Source: Chryseobacterium taklimakanense (GTDB lineage Bacteria > Bacteroidota > Bacteroidia > Flavobacteriales > Weeksellaceae). Taken from it: DNA of 64,000 nucleotides. The position numbers and the translations under genes are program-made. Shown piece by piece: positions 8,136 to 17,903 of the stretch; the stretch's first letter is position 1, and the number at the start of each line of letters is the position of its first letter. The DNA lies in contig NZ_LT906465.1 in the NCBI RefSeq assembly GCF_900187185.1, positions 744,001-808,000 on the forward strand, given 5' to 3'. The notes below the pieces were generated by a model, which was not told where the DNA came from, did not search any database, and was given only the letters and a program-made list of their open reading frames with translations.

Positions 8136-8864
8136 ATGCCTGAAGGCCCAACCATCGTCGCGCACCAAAAACAGATCAAAAAATTTGAAGGCAAAACCGT
8201 AAGCGAAAGTGGCGGATACCGAAATCCCTTTGCTGACGACATTTCGGGAGAAAAACTGATGAAGGTCGATACCTTTGGGAAATATTTAATTCTTCAGTTT
8301 AAAAAAATCTTTATCACGGTACATTTTGGACTTTACGGAAGGTATTTAATTAATGACACCAAGAAAGTAAATCCCAGCTTTACTTTACATTTCGGTAATG
8401 CTTTTGTCAACTTCTATGTGGTTAATCTTAAGAAATTTGAAGGAAAAGCCGATGATTATTTCAACCGGAAATTAGACGTTTTCTCTAAAGAATTCAACTC
8501 TGATGAAGTAAAAAAACTGCTGCTTGAAAAACTTCCGAAAAAGAAAATCGGTGACGCTCTGATGAACCAGGATATTTTTCCGGGCGTGGGAAATGTCATC
8601 CGGAATGAGGTTTTATTCCTGGCAAAAATTCATCCCGAAAGCATAGTTGAAAAAATTCCTTCTAAAAAAATGGATGATTTGATTTTCCATATCAAAGAAT
8701 TCAGCATCAATTCCGTAGAACTCATTGAAAAGAAAATCTGGAAATCGTCTTCAGCTGTATACAGAAAGGAAAAATATAAAAATGAAACCGTCGAAATGTA
8801 CGTTTCTCAGGCTATAAAGAGAAAGACCTTCGTGGTGGAAAGCCTTCAAAAATTATACAATTAG
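8136..8864 (+). CDS. Fpg/Nei-family DNA glycosylase lacking the zinc finger
   Basis: 242 residues. Family members excise oxidised bases and nick the abasic site. The mature N-terminal Pro2-Glu3 (MPEGPTIV) is the catalytic pair, Lys49 lies in FGKYLIL, and the helix-two-turn-helix is DALMNQDIFPGVGNVIRNEVL. The C-terminal zinc finger, normally four cysteines, is replaced by a cysteine-free segment ending RKTFVVESLQKLYN, in which the Arg-x-Thr of the finger appears kept; compare the zincless finger of eukaryotic NEIL1. It starts two bases after topIB. Its last four bases overlap the end of a convergent small gene. The exact substrate (Fpg or Nei) cannot be told. Confidence 0.9.
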   Translation: MPEGPTIVAHQKQIKKFEGKTVSESGGYRNPFADDISGEKLMKVDTFGKYLILQFKKIFITVHFGLYGRYLINDTKKVNPSFTLHFGNAFVNFYVVNLKKFEGKADDYFNRKLDVFSKEFNSDEVKKLLLEKLPKKKIGDALMNQDIFPGVGNVIRNEVLFLAKIHPESIVEKIPSKKMDDLIFHIKEFSINSVELIEKKIWKSSSAVYRKEKYKNETVEMYVSQAIKRKTFVVESLQKLYN

Positions 8865-9013
8865 TTGGTTACCGGCTGAGCTTCGCCCGTATTAAGGCTT
8901 TCAAACAGATCCGGGAAAATCGCCATCAGGATAAAGTAGAATATTATCAGTGAGATGATAACTCCAATTGCAATTACGACACCTTTTGACGGTGTATTTT
9001 TTTTGTTTTCCAT
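8861..9013 (-). CDS. Small single-pass membrane protein
   Basis: 50 residues on the minus strand, too short for most gene callers. A polar start (MENKKNTPSK) is followed by one hydrophobic helix, VVIAIGVIISLIIFYFILMA, and a short acidic tail FPDLFESLNTGEA. The topology suggests an inner-membrane peptide with its N-terminus inside. The stop codon shares the bases TTAG with the stop of the convergent nei-like gene. No family is recognised; similar small membrane proteins are common in flavobacteria. Moderate confidence because of the length. Confidence 0.6.
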   Translation of the reverse strand: MENKKNTPSKGVVIAIGVIISLIIFYFILMAIFPDLFESLNTGEAQPVTN

Positions 9014-9185
9014 AATACTTTATTTTTATTGTTTATTTGTCTCAGTATTCGCCATCGCCAGAGAATGTGCCATTACAAATCTACATCCGTCAGTATTTGG
9101 GTGTCTTACACAATTCACCCAATTTGTTAGAAAATCTCACTTTATTAAACTCTGCTTTCAGCGCCTTAGATTATTCAATTTTGAT

Positions 9186-9193
9186 TAAATTTG
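9186..9193 (+). promoter_or_regulatory. Candidate -7 promoter box of icd
   Basis: TAAATTTG matches TAnnTTTG and lies 37 bp before the icd ATG. A 7-bp inverted repeat (TTGGGTG at 9097-9103 with CACCCAA at 9116-9122) about 65 bp further upstream could be an operator or a terminator stem. The 9014-9230 gap holds nothing else I can support. Confidence 0.4.
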
Positions 9194-9230
9194 TAATTCT
9201 GAATTTTTCATCAAAAAAAATACTATATAA

Positions 9231-11447
<2,217 letters not shown>

Positions 11448-11451
11448 AACC

Positions 11452-11484
11452 GAGATTCAAGAGTCAAGAGTCGAGAAACAAGAC
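11452..11484 (+). repeat. Low-complexity gagtcaaga-type intergenic repeat
   Basis: Between the icd stop and its terminator the sequence repeats GATTCAAGAGTCAAGAGTCG and related units. It is one of several short word-like repeats in this window (compare 15862-15905, 30025-30102 and 49361-49440). Confidence 0.5.
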
Positions 11485-11490
11485 TTTTTA

Positions 11491-11522
11491 AACTTCCTGA
11501 AATTTTTCGGGAAGTTTTTTAT
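11491..11522. terminator. Intrinsic terminator between icd and the membrane-protein gene (bidirectional)
   Basis: AACTTCC pairs with GGAAGTT around a small inner stem (TGAAA/TTTCG) and is followed by six T. The last bases run into the stop of the convergent gene at 11519, so it can serve both strands. Confidence 0.75.
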
Positions 11523-12097
11523 TTAAGTTGAGACATAATTTTTTCTATTTGCCGGATATATTTATCATAAAAATGATCCCACCACCATTTACCAAAACCT
11601 AATGTAAACGCCACAACGGCAAAAAAAATGATAAATGGTGCGTAATGCATGATTAAATCATCGTATTTAAAAAAATTATGCTTTTCCAAGAGTAGCAAAA
11701 GCATGGCGAAGAAAAACGGCACTGCTGCGATATAGAAAGATTTGTAGAGTTCAATATTCAGTTTTAATTCATATTTAATCTCCATTAATTGGTGAAAAGT
11801 TGAAAAATCGGAAGTGAAAAGTTTTACATATAATTTATAAAATTTGATATAGTAATACACAAATATAAAAACGAGAACCAAATAGAATGACCACCGTATA
11901 AATGGATTGGCAGAAAATACATGCGATAACGGAATTAATGCAATCATAGCTATTACATTTGACCAAAATTCCAACCTCATATTTTTGCGAATTTTCTCCA
12001 GCGGCATTCTTATTTCTTTTTGTTTTTCTAAAGAAATCTCGGGAGTTTCAGAAACTTGTTCTTCAGCCCATATATTTTTTAAATTTTCTAAGTCCAT
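11519..12097 (-). CDS. Membrane protein linked to an ECF sigma factor
   Basis: 192 residues. A cytoplasmic N-terminal region of about 45 residues (MDLENLKNIWAEEQ) precedes four predicted membrane helices at roughly 46-62, 68-88, 120-138 and 148-168, and a charged C-terminal tail. The gene begins 18 bp after the sigma factor on the same strand, the usual place for an anti-sigma factor, but no zinc-binding HxxxCxxC motif is present and the layout is unlike the single-pass FecR type. It may be an atypical anti-sigma factor; that is inference from position and the cytoplasmic N-terminus. Confidence 0.75.
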   Translation of the reverse strand: MDLENLKNIWAEEQVSETPEISLEKQKEIRMPLEKIRKNMRLEFWSNVIAMIALIPLSHVFSANPFIRWSFYLVLVFIFVYYYIKFYKLYVKLFTSDFSTFHQLMEIKYELKLNIELYKSFYIAAVPFFFAMLLLLLEKHNFFKYDDLIMHYAPFIIFFAVVAFTLGFGKWWWDHFYDKYIRQIEKIMSQLK

Positions 12098-12115
12098 TTT
12101 TTTCAGATTTTAAAA

Positions 12116-12604
12116 TTATTTTTGAACCATTTGTTTTAATTTTTCTTTAGCGCGGTTTAGTTTCACCCGGCAGTTTACCTCAGAAATTCCCAGCTGCTCC
12201 GCCATTTCCTTTCCGCTATAATTTTCCAAATAATAAAAAATCAAAGCTTTGTCAATAGCATTCAGTTGATGAATTGCGTTATAAAGTTTCTCGATTTTGA
12301 TATCTTTCTCACCGGAATATTCTTCAGTTTCAACTTTTAAATTTTCAGTTTCAGTATTTTGTAGAAAACTTCTTTTCTTTTCATATTTTAAAAAAATAAT
12401 TGCGGTGTTCAGCGCAATACGGTAGAGCCAGGTCGAAAACTCGCTTTCCCCACGAAAATTCGGAAAAGCTTTCCATGCCTGAAAAGTAATTTCCTGAAAA
12501 AGGTCTTTCTGGTCGTCATAATCGTCCATGTACATTTTAGAAATCTTGAAAACCACACCTTTGTGTTTTTCTATTTTTTCTAAAAATTCTTTTTCTAAGG
12601 ACAT
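12116..12604 (-). CDS. RNA polymerase ECF sigma factor
   Basis: 162 residues with sigma region 2 (about 10-75, including DDQKDLFQEITFQAWKAFPN and FSTWLYRIALNTA) and sigma region 4 (about 105-155, with LNAIDKALIFYYLENYSGKE and a helix-turn-helix AEQLGISEVNCRVKLNRAK). Region 3 is absent, so it is a group-4 sigma factor. It is followed by a four-helix membrane protein that may control it. No SusC/D or FecR-like pair is adjacent, so it is probably not a polysaccharide-locus sigma. The target promoters and the signal are unknown. Confidence 0.92.
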   Translation of the reverse strand: MSLEKEFLEKIEKHKGVVFKISKMYMDDYDDQKDLFQEITFQAWKAFPNFRGESEFSTWLYRIALNTAIIFLKYEKKRSFLQNTETENLKVETEEYSGEKDIKIEKLYNAIHQLNAIDKALIFYYLENYSGKEMAEQLGISEVNCRVKLNRAKEKLKQMVQK

Positions 12605-12789
12605 CGGGAAGTTTTCTGTTCTGTTGGTAGTTAAAATAAGAAATTGTTACAGAAAATATCTTTTTTTTCGAAAAGTTTCAGAAATTTAAATTGCAAAATT
12701 CACTTCTAAAACCAACTTCAGTTAATTTAAAAAATTCGGAATGCAATTTGCAATGAAACCGGCGTTTACAAACCATTAAAAAAACGATT

Positions 12790-13254
12790 ATGAAAAAATT
12801 ATTGCTGGCTTCAGCTGCGGTGATTATGTTAGCCTCCTGCTCTAAAAAACAGGAAAAAACAGGAGCCATTACTACCGAGGAGACTACTATGACAAATCCG
12901 GACACGACCACAACTACTGTGGTAACACCGGTTGACTCTGCAACTGCAGTTACGGAAACCACTACGGCTACCACAGCCGACCAAACCAAAACCACCAAAA
13001 CCACTACCGGGGAAGTTTATAAGTATACTAGCGACGACAGCAAAACCAATTTCAGTGTAATTTACGATGCCGAAAAAGGTACCGCAGCTGTAAAAAATGA
13101 AACTACCGGAAAAACTTATGATATGAAAAATGCGGTAAGCGGGAGCGGTGCCAAGTTTGAAGATAAAGACGGGAATTTCTTTTGGACGCACCAGGGCGAA
13201 TTTACTTTCGGCAAAGGTGAAAAAGACCTGATTAAAGGTAAAGAAGTGAAATAA
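12790..13254 (+). CDS. MliC-like lipoprotein with a Thr-rich linker
   Basis: 154 residues. A lipoprotein signal ends at LASC (Cys16). Residues about 25-75 are an extreme Thr/Ala/Val low-complexity linker built of TTT and TET units, and residues about 77-150 carry YKYTSDDSKTNFSVIYD, SGSGAKFEDKDGNFFWTHQGE and a C-terminal strand. This pattern matches the MliC family (membrane-bound inhibitors of C-type lysozyme), including the SGSGA and FWTHQGE positions, but the usual disulphide cysteines are missing. Lysozyme inhibition is therefore likely by family but unproved. The gene has its own strong terminator. Confidence 0.8.
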   Translation: MKKLLLASAAVIMLASCSKKQEKTGAITTEETTMTNPDTTTTTVVTPVDSATAVTETTTATTADQTKTTKTTTGEVYKYTSDDSKTNFSVIYDAEKGTAAVKNETTGKTYDMKNAVSGSGAKFEDKDGNFFWTHQGEFTFGKGEKDLIKGKEVK

Positions 13255-13278
13255 TTTTGCCCCTCAAAGATAAAGAAG

Positions 13279-13312
13279 CCGTCTCAAGACAAAATTTTGA
13301 GACGGTTTTTTT
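13279..13312 (+). terminator. Intrinsic terminator after the MliC-like gene
   Basis: CCGTCTCA at 13279-13286 pairs perfectly with TGAGACGG at 13298-13305, followed by a run of seven T. Confidence 0.85.
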
Positions 13313-13445
13313 GTTATTTTTAAATAATACCGTAAGCCATCAATACCATTTCGCTGTGGTAATGATTGTTTCACCTGGGTTTGCTAAAATATTCCGTGCA
13401 GCGATACTACAGATAATAAAATTGAAAAAAGTCCAAATATTGGCT

Positions 13446-13820
13446 TCATATCTTCCTGCCTGTAAGCAGATTAGTAACATTCAAAACCAAGAGAAAATAA
13501 AGGATTAAATTCTGAATAAAATTAAATTTCAGAAAAACAGTCCTGTCCCACCCTGTTAAATTGGGTTTTTCAATGCTTCTCATCTGCTCTATGAACTGCC
13601 TCGGAAAGCCGTAACTCTTTACTTCAAACATTCCTGAATATCCGCCTTCAGAATATAGCAAGGAAAGAACGGTCAAAATAATTCCGCCCATCAGTGAAAT
13701 TAAAAGACTGCGGCTGCTCCACTGTCTTTGTTTTTTAATAATCCTGAAAAGAAAAATTAAGAACAGTAAAAACACTGAAATGTAAAAGAATTCCGTAAAA
13801 GTAAAGTTTCGGTGAATCAT
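13446..13820 (-). CDS. Hypothetical membrane protein
   Basis: 124 residues, not recognised. Three hydrophobic stretches are visible: FFYISVFLLFLIFLFRII (about 10-27), LLISLMGGIILTVLSLLY (about 39-56) and IQNLILYFLLVLNVTNLL (about 102-119), with a soluble loop GYSGMFEVKSYGFPRQFIEQ between the last two. It lies on the same strand as hutU, which starts far upstream and is separated from it by a terminator hairpin. The frame has plausible flavobacterial codon use, but with no family match the call is moderate. The 13313-13445 stretch before it holds no gene I can support. Confidence 0.6.
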   Translation of the reverse strand: MIHRNFTFTEFFYISVFLLFLIFLFRIIKKQRQWSSRSLLISLMGGIILTVLSLLYSEGGYSGMFEVKSYGFPRQFIEQMRSIEKPNLTGWDRTVFLKFNFIQNLILYFLLVLNVTNLLTGRKI

Positions 13821-13835
13821 AGCTTAAAAATAAAA

Positions 13836-13866
13836 CAAAAAACCTTACGGATACTTAAGGGTTTTT
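13836..13866 (-). terminator. Intrinsic terminator of hutU
   Basis: On the minus strand AACCCTTA pairs with TAAGGTT across an eight-base loop and is followed by six T. It lies between the hutU stop and the next gene's start. Confidence 0.65.
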
Positions 13867-13870
13867 ACTG

Positions 13871-15856
13871 TTATAATAAATTTTCATCCACAAAATTCGG
13901 CAGCGTCACTTTCAAATTCGGCTCTACTTCCATAGCCCGTTTGATTGCGAATATGGCACCTTCATTTCTGGCCCAGCTTCTCCGGGAAATTCCGTTGTTC
14001 ACATCCCAGAACAGCATAGATTTCAGCCTTCGGTCGGCATCATCGCTTCCGTCGAGGAGCATCCCGAAACCGCCGTTGATCACTTCGCCCCATCCAACGC
14101 CGCCTCCGTTATGAATTGAAACCCATGTTGCGCCGCGGAAACTGTCGCCAATCACATTATGAATCGCCATATCTGCGGTAAATCTGGAACCGTCATAAAT
14201 ATTCGAAGTTTCACGGTACGGAGAATCTGTTCCCGAAACATCGTGGTGATCGCGACCCAGCACAACCGGCCCAATTTCACCGTTTTTAATAGCTTTGTTA
14301 AAGGCTTCGGCGATTTTCATACGGCCTTCCGCATCGGCGTAAAGGATTCTGGCCTGCGAACCGACCACCAGATTATTTTCTTGCGCACCTTTGATCCACT
14401 GGATATTGTCTGCCATTTGCTGCTGAATTTCCTCCGGTGAATTCTGCATGATTTCATTTAAAACAGAGGTTGCTATTTCGTCGGTTTTCTGCAAATCTTC
14501 AGATTTTCCGCTCGTGCAAACCCAACGGAACGGCCCGAAACCATAATCGAAACACATCGGCCCCATAATATCCTGCACATAACTTGGATATTTGAACTCG
14601 CGGCCCAAAGTTGAATGTTCCGCCAGCACATCGGCTCCTGCACGGCTTGCTTCCAGCAAAAATGCATTTCCGTAATCGAAGAAATAAGTACCTTTTGCTG
14701 TATGTTTATTAATGGCGGCGGCGTGTCTTCTCAAACTTTCCTGAACTTTTTCTTTGAACAGTTCCGGATTTTCGGCCATCATTTTATTGGACTCCCCGAA
14801 AGAAATTCCGGCCGGATAATAACCACCCGCCCACGGATTGTGAAGCGAAGTCTGGTCGGAGCCAATATCGATTTTCAAACCGGCTTCCTCAAATTTTTCC
14901 CACACTTCCACTACATTTCCAAGAAAGGCCAGCGAAACAGTTTCCTGATTTTCCTGCGCTTTTCTTACCCGTTCAACCAGTTCATCGAGATCTTCGTGAA
15001 TTTCGTCCACCCATTTTTGATCGTGACGGATTTTGGTAATTTTTGGATTCACTTCCGCACATACCGTGATACAACCGGCAATATTTCCGGCTTTTGGCTG
15101 TGCGCCGGACATGCCGCCCAAACCGGAAGTTACAAACAAACCGCCTTTCGGTGATTTTTTTATTTTCCGGAAAGCGTTCAGAACCGTGATCGTGGTACCG
15201 TGCACAATGCCCTGCGGACCGATGTACATATAAGATCCGGCCGTCATTTGTCCGTACTGCGTCACGCCCAAAGCATTGAATTTTTCCCAATCGTCGGGTT
15301 TAGAATAGTTCGGGATCATCATTCCGTTGGTTACCACCACTCTAGGTGCGTCTTTATGTGAAGGAAAAAGTCCCATCGGATGACCGGAATACATCACCAA
15401 AGTCTGTTCATCTGCCATTTCCGAAAGATATTTCATCGTCAGAAGATATTGCGCCCAGTTGCTGAAAACCGCACCATTTCCCCCATAAGTAATCAGTTCA
15501 TGCGGATGTTGTGCCACTGCATAATCCAAATTATTCTGTATCATCTGCATGATGGCTTTTGCCTGCTCTGATTTCCCGGGATATTCGGAAATTGGGCGTG
15601 CTTTCATCTCATAATCCGGACGGAAGCGGTACATATAAATTCTGCCATATTCTTCCAGTTCTTTTTTAAATTCCGGTAAAAGCTCGGCATGAAATTTCGG
15701 CTCGAAATAGCGTAAAGCATTTATAAGCGCAAGTTTTTTTTCTTCTTCATTGAGGATTTCCTTGCGTTTTGGTGCGTGGTTGATCTGCGGTTCGTACGGT
15801 TTTATTTGAGGAAGTTCTGTTGGAATTCCCTGTTGGATTTGTTCCCGAAAGGTCAT
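13871..15856 (-). CDS. hutU: Urocanate hydratase
   Basis: 661 residues. The enzyme adds water to urocanate to give imidazolone propionate, step two of histidine degradation, using tightly bound NAD. Typical segments are TYGGNGAVFSNWAQY, VMYSGHPMGLFPSH, TAGSYMYIGPQGIVHGTT, the dinucleotide-binding GLGGMSGAQPKAG and the catalytic-region cysteine motif around GPMCFDYGFGPFRWVCTSG. The length is about 100 residues more than the 550-residue proteobacterial HutU; the longer form is usual in this bacterial group. No other hut gene is in the window, so the pathway must be scattered or continued elsewhere. Confidence 0.96.
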   Translation of the reverse strand: MTFREQIQQGIPTELPQIKPYEPQINHAPKRKEILNEEEKKLALINALRYFEPKFHAELLPEFKKELEEYGRIYMYRFRPDYEMKARPISEYPGKSEQAKAIMQMIQNNLDYAVAQHPHELITYGGNGAVFSNWAQYLLTMKYLSEMADEQTLVMYSGHPMGLFPSHKDAPRVVVTNGMMIPNYSKPDDWEKFNALGVTQYGQMTAGSYMYIGPQGIVHGTTITVLNAFRKIKKSPKGGLFVTSGLGGMSGAQPKAGNIAGCITVCAEVNPKITKIRHDQKWVDEIHEDLDELVERVRKAQENQETVSLAFLGNVVEVWEKFEEAGLKIDIGSDQTSLHNPWAGGYYPAGISFGESNKMMAENPELFKEKVQESLRRHAAAINKHTAKGTYFFDYGNAFLLEASRAGADVLAEHSTLGREFKYPSYVQDIMGPMCFDYGFGPFRWVCTSGKSEDLQKTDEIATSVLNEIMQNSPEEIQQQMADNIQWIKGAQENNLVVGSQARILYADAEGRMKIAEAFNKAIKNGEIGPVVLGRDHHDVSGTDSPYRETSNIYDGSRFTADMAIHNVIGDSFRGATWVSIHNGGGVGWGEVINGGFGMLLDGSDDADRRLKSMLFWDVNNGISRRSWARNEGAIFAIKRAMEVEPNLKVTLPNFVDENLL

Positions 15857-15861
15857 TGTTA

Positions 15862-15905
15862 CTTTTATTTGAAATTCGAAATTTTGAATTTGAGATTCTC
15901 ACTCA
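15862..15905. repeat. Low-complexity gaaattcgaaatttt repeat upstream of hutU
   Basis: A run of GAAATT/TTTGAA words (TTTGAAATTCGAAATTTTGAATTTGAG is its core) sits just upstream of the hutU ATG. It contains a perfect small palindrome around AATTCGAAATTT. It resembles other word-like repeats here. Confidence 0.45.
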
Positions 15906-15965
15906 AACTTTATGGCATTAAAGATATTCAAAAACCAAAATACGAAGCAAATTGACCTTAGAAAC

Positions 15966-15992
15966 AAAAAATTCAGGCGATTTACCTGAATT
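15966..15992 (-). terminator. Intrinsic terminator of the acidic small-protein pair
   Basis: On the minus strand AATTCAGG (15992-15985) pairs with CCTGAATT (15977-15970) over a seven-base loop and is followed by five T. It lies just beyond the stop at 16018. Confidence 0.7.
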
Positions 15993-16017
15993 TTCTGTAA
16001 ATTGATTTAGCCTTAAA

Positions 16018-16284
16018 TTATTCGTCATCTCCAGAAACCTGTTCAGCATTGCGTTTCCAGGCATCATCATACTCCTTTTGCTTATTGCTCCAGTCGTCCG
16101 GCGGGCACGTATTTTTGGCGTGGTTCATGAAACCTTCGTGTGTGGCTTCCTGATTTTTGCTGCGCATATCTGCGGCATAGTCTTTCGCCAGTTGATTTGG
16201 GTTGGTGTCCAGATTAGGATTGTTGGCTTTATTGCTTTCTAAATTGTCAAAATTTTGTGACTCTTTGAATCTGTTATTATCCAT
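16018..16284 (-). CDS. Small hydrophilic hypothetical protein
   Basis: 88 residues, unrecognised. Very hydrophilic and Asn/Lys/Asp-rich, without signal peptide or membrane helix; it contains repeated LDTNPN/LESNKANNPN-like stretches and one cysteine in NTCPPDDWSNK. Low complexity and high charge suggest a largely disordered protein. It follows the other acidic gene by 27 bp on the same strand and shares a terminator, so the two probably form an operon. Such small, disordered proteins are often stress-induced, but nothing here proves it. Confidence 0.7.
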   Translation of the reverse strand: MDNNRFKESQNFDNLESNKANNPNLDTNPNQLAKDYAADMRSKNQEATHEGFMNHAKNTCPPDDWSNKQKEYDDAWKRNAEQVSGDDE

Positions 16285-16311
16285 AATATTAAAATTTTGT
16301 GATTTGGTTTA

Positions 16312-16596
16312 TTAATTAATGTCTTCCGGAGTTTCAAGGTTTTCGTGATTATCGCCGCCTAAACTCCAGTAATTGTTTTCTTCGTCCTCAGAACCGATGA
16401 TCTGCTGCTGGTCGTCCATTTCTGAACCTGGAATATCCAGTCCGTCGGTAATTTCATCGTTTGAAACACTGTCAGTTTCCGGAATTCCGTCACCGTCCAG
16501 GGACACATGCGCCTCCTGATTGAAGATATCTTCATTTTCAGGATAATTCATTCTTTCAAGATTTTCGTCCTGTTCTTTTTTATTGTTCGGGTTCAT
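16312..16596 (-). CDS. Strongly acidic hypothetical protein
   Basis: 94 residues, unrecognised. About a third of residues are Asp or Glu and there are few basic residues, with runs such as EDEENNYW and DDQQQIIGSEDEE; no cysteine, signal peptide or membrane segment is present. It is probably intrinsically disordered. It is the first gene of a two-gene minus-strand unit with the 88-residue protein and is divergent from an SDR gene at 16792. The 195-bp divergent gap shows AT-rich sequence but no clear promoter pair that I can support. Confidence 0.7.
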   Translation of the reverse strand: MNPNNKKEQDENLERMNYPENEDIFNQEAHVSLDGDGIPETDSVSNDEITDGLDIPGSEMDDQQQIIGSEDEENNYWSLGGDNHENLETPEDIN

Positions 16597-16791
16597 ATTT
16601 TTTATTTTGTGAAATGTAAAATTATCATATTAAATATTGTTCTCATTACACGATATTTTTAAAACTTTACAGTTTTTCAAAACTTCAAGAAACGGTTTAT
16701 ACAATTATTTTTATTGTTTATAAAATCAAATTCTCATGTACTGTTCTTCCTTTTTTCTTCATAAATTTAAGCACCAAAATACTTATTAAAA

Positions 16792-17787
16792 ATGGAAGAA
16801 ATTGCAAAAAAAGAAAGAAGCATAAAGGGCAAAACCGTTGTCGTAACCGGCGCATCCAGCGGAGTAGGACGTGCGGTTGCGGAAGCATTTGCACTGGAAG
16901 GCTGTAACCTTGTTTTGGCAGCTCGTGGTAAAGAAGGTTTGGATGAAGTGGTTCAACTTTGCCATGATCTTGAAGTAAGCGCTGTTGCTGTTCCCACCGA
17001 CGTTTCCAATGCAGAGGAAGTTCAGAAACTTGCCGATAAAGCCCTCGAATTTAACGGGAGAATTGATATTTGGGTAAACAATGCCGGAGTGATGGCCAGC
17101 GGAAAATTCGAGGAAATCCCCATGGAAACCAACGAACAGGTGATTAAAACCAACCTTTTTGGATATATGAACGGTGCCTACAGCAGTTTGCCGGTTTTCA
17201 AAAAACAGCACGAGGGCGTTCTCATCAATAATATTTCGATTGGCGGATTTATGCCGGCTCCGTACAGCGCAGCATATTCCGCGTCAAAATTTGGGATTCG
17301 CGGGCTGATGGAGACTTTAGCCGGGGAAATTTCCAATTATCCGGATGTCCACATCTGCAATATTTATCCGCAGCTTCAAAAATCTACAGGAAATTTACAT
17401 TCAGCAAAATATTCAGGGCTTGATTTAAAAATTCTGCCAATAGCTGCAGATCCGCGAGACACCGCGAAAAAAGTGGTGGAACTGGCAAAAAACCCAAAAC
17501 AGCACAAGTTCCCCGATGCGATGTCTTACATCCTCACCAAAACCTACGGAATGTTCCCTAAAACCGTGATCAATACAGCTTCCGCAGGCTTGAGAATGAT
17601 TATGAAATATGTAGACGCTCCGGCAAATCCCGGAAATGTCCTGGAACCTTCAGATAATCCGCACCGTATTTATGGAAAACCGATGCTTCCGGCGCCCTCA
17701 AAAAATGTTAAAAACGCTTTATTGACCGGAATCGGATTGGGATTTGGATATATGTTTTTGAAATCTAAGTTTTCTTCGAAAAAATAG
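16792..17787 (+). CDS. Short-chain dehydrogenase/reductase with C-terminal extension
   Basis: 331 residues. The cofactor motif TGASSGVG lies at 19-26, NNAGVM follows, and catalytic Tyr162 and Lys166 are in YSASK. After the Rossmann core (to about 250) comes an extra 80-residue tail containing a long helix KTYGMFPKTVINTASAGLRMIMKYV and a final hydrophobic segment ALLTGIGLGFGYMFLKSKF, suggesting membrane attachment at the C-terminus. Extended SDRs of this layout occur with desiccation or stress genes in other bacteria. Substrate unknown. It has its own strong terminator. Confidence 0.85.
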   Translation: MEEIAKKERSIKGKTVVVTGASSGVGRAVAEAFALEGCNLVLAARGKEGLDEVVQLCHDLEVSAVAVPTDVSNAEEVQKLADKALEFNGRIDIWVNNAGVMASGKFEEIPMETNEQVIKTNLFGYMNGAYSSLPVFKKQHEGVLINNISIGGFMPAPYSAAYSASKFGIRGLMETLAGEISNYPDVHICNIYPQLQKSTGNLHSAKYSGLDLKILPIAADPRDTAKKVVELAKNPKQHKFPDAMSYILTKTYGMFPKTVINTASAGLRMIMKYVDAPANPGNVLEPSDNPHRIYGKPMLPAPSKNVKNALLTGIGLGFGYMFLKSKFSSKK

Positions 17788-17821
17788 TGTAGATTTTGTA
17801 GACAATTATTTATCAGTAGCG

Positions 17822-17844
17822 GCGGGCCCAGCCCGCTTTTTTTT
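17822..17844 (+). terminator. Intrinsic terminator after the SDR gene
   Basis: GCGGGC at 17822-17827 pairs with GCCCGC at 17831-17836 over a three-base loop, followed by eight T. Confidence 0.85.
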
Positions 17845-17903
17845 ATTGACAGCTCACTGACTTTAGCCTTAAAAATTATTTAAATAAAAATTTTTAATCC
17901 AAA

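Noticed and set aside
15862-15905. Palindrome around AATTCGAAATTT upstream of hutU as a HutC-type operator
   Set aside because: It lies in low-complexity GAAATT words similar to other repeats, and no regulator gene is near; I cannot tell it from repeat sequence.
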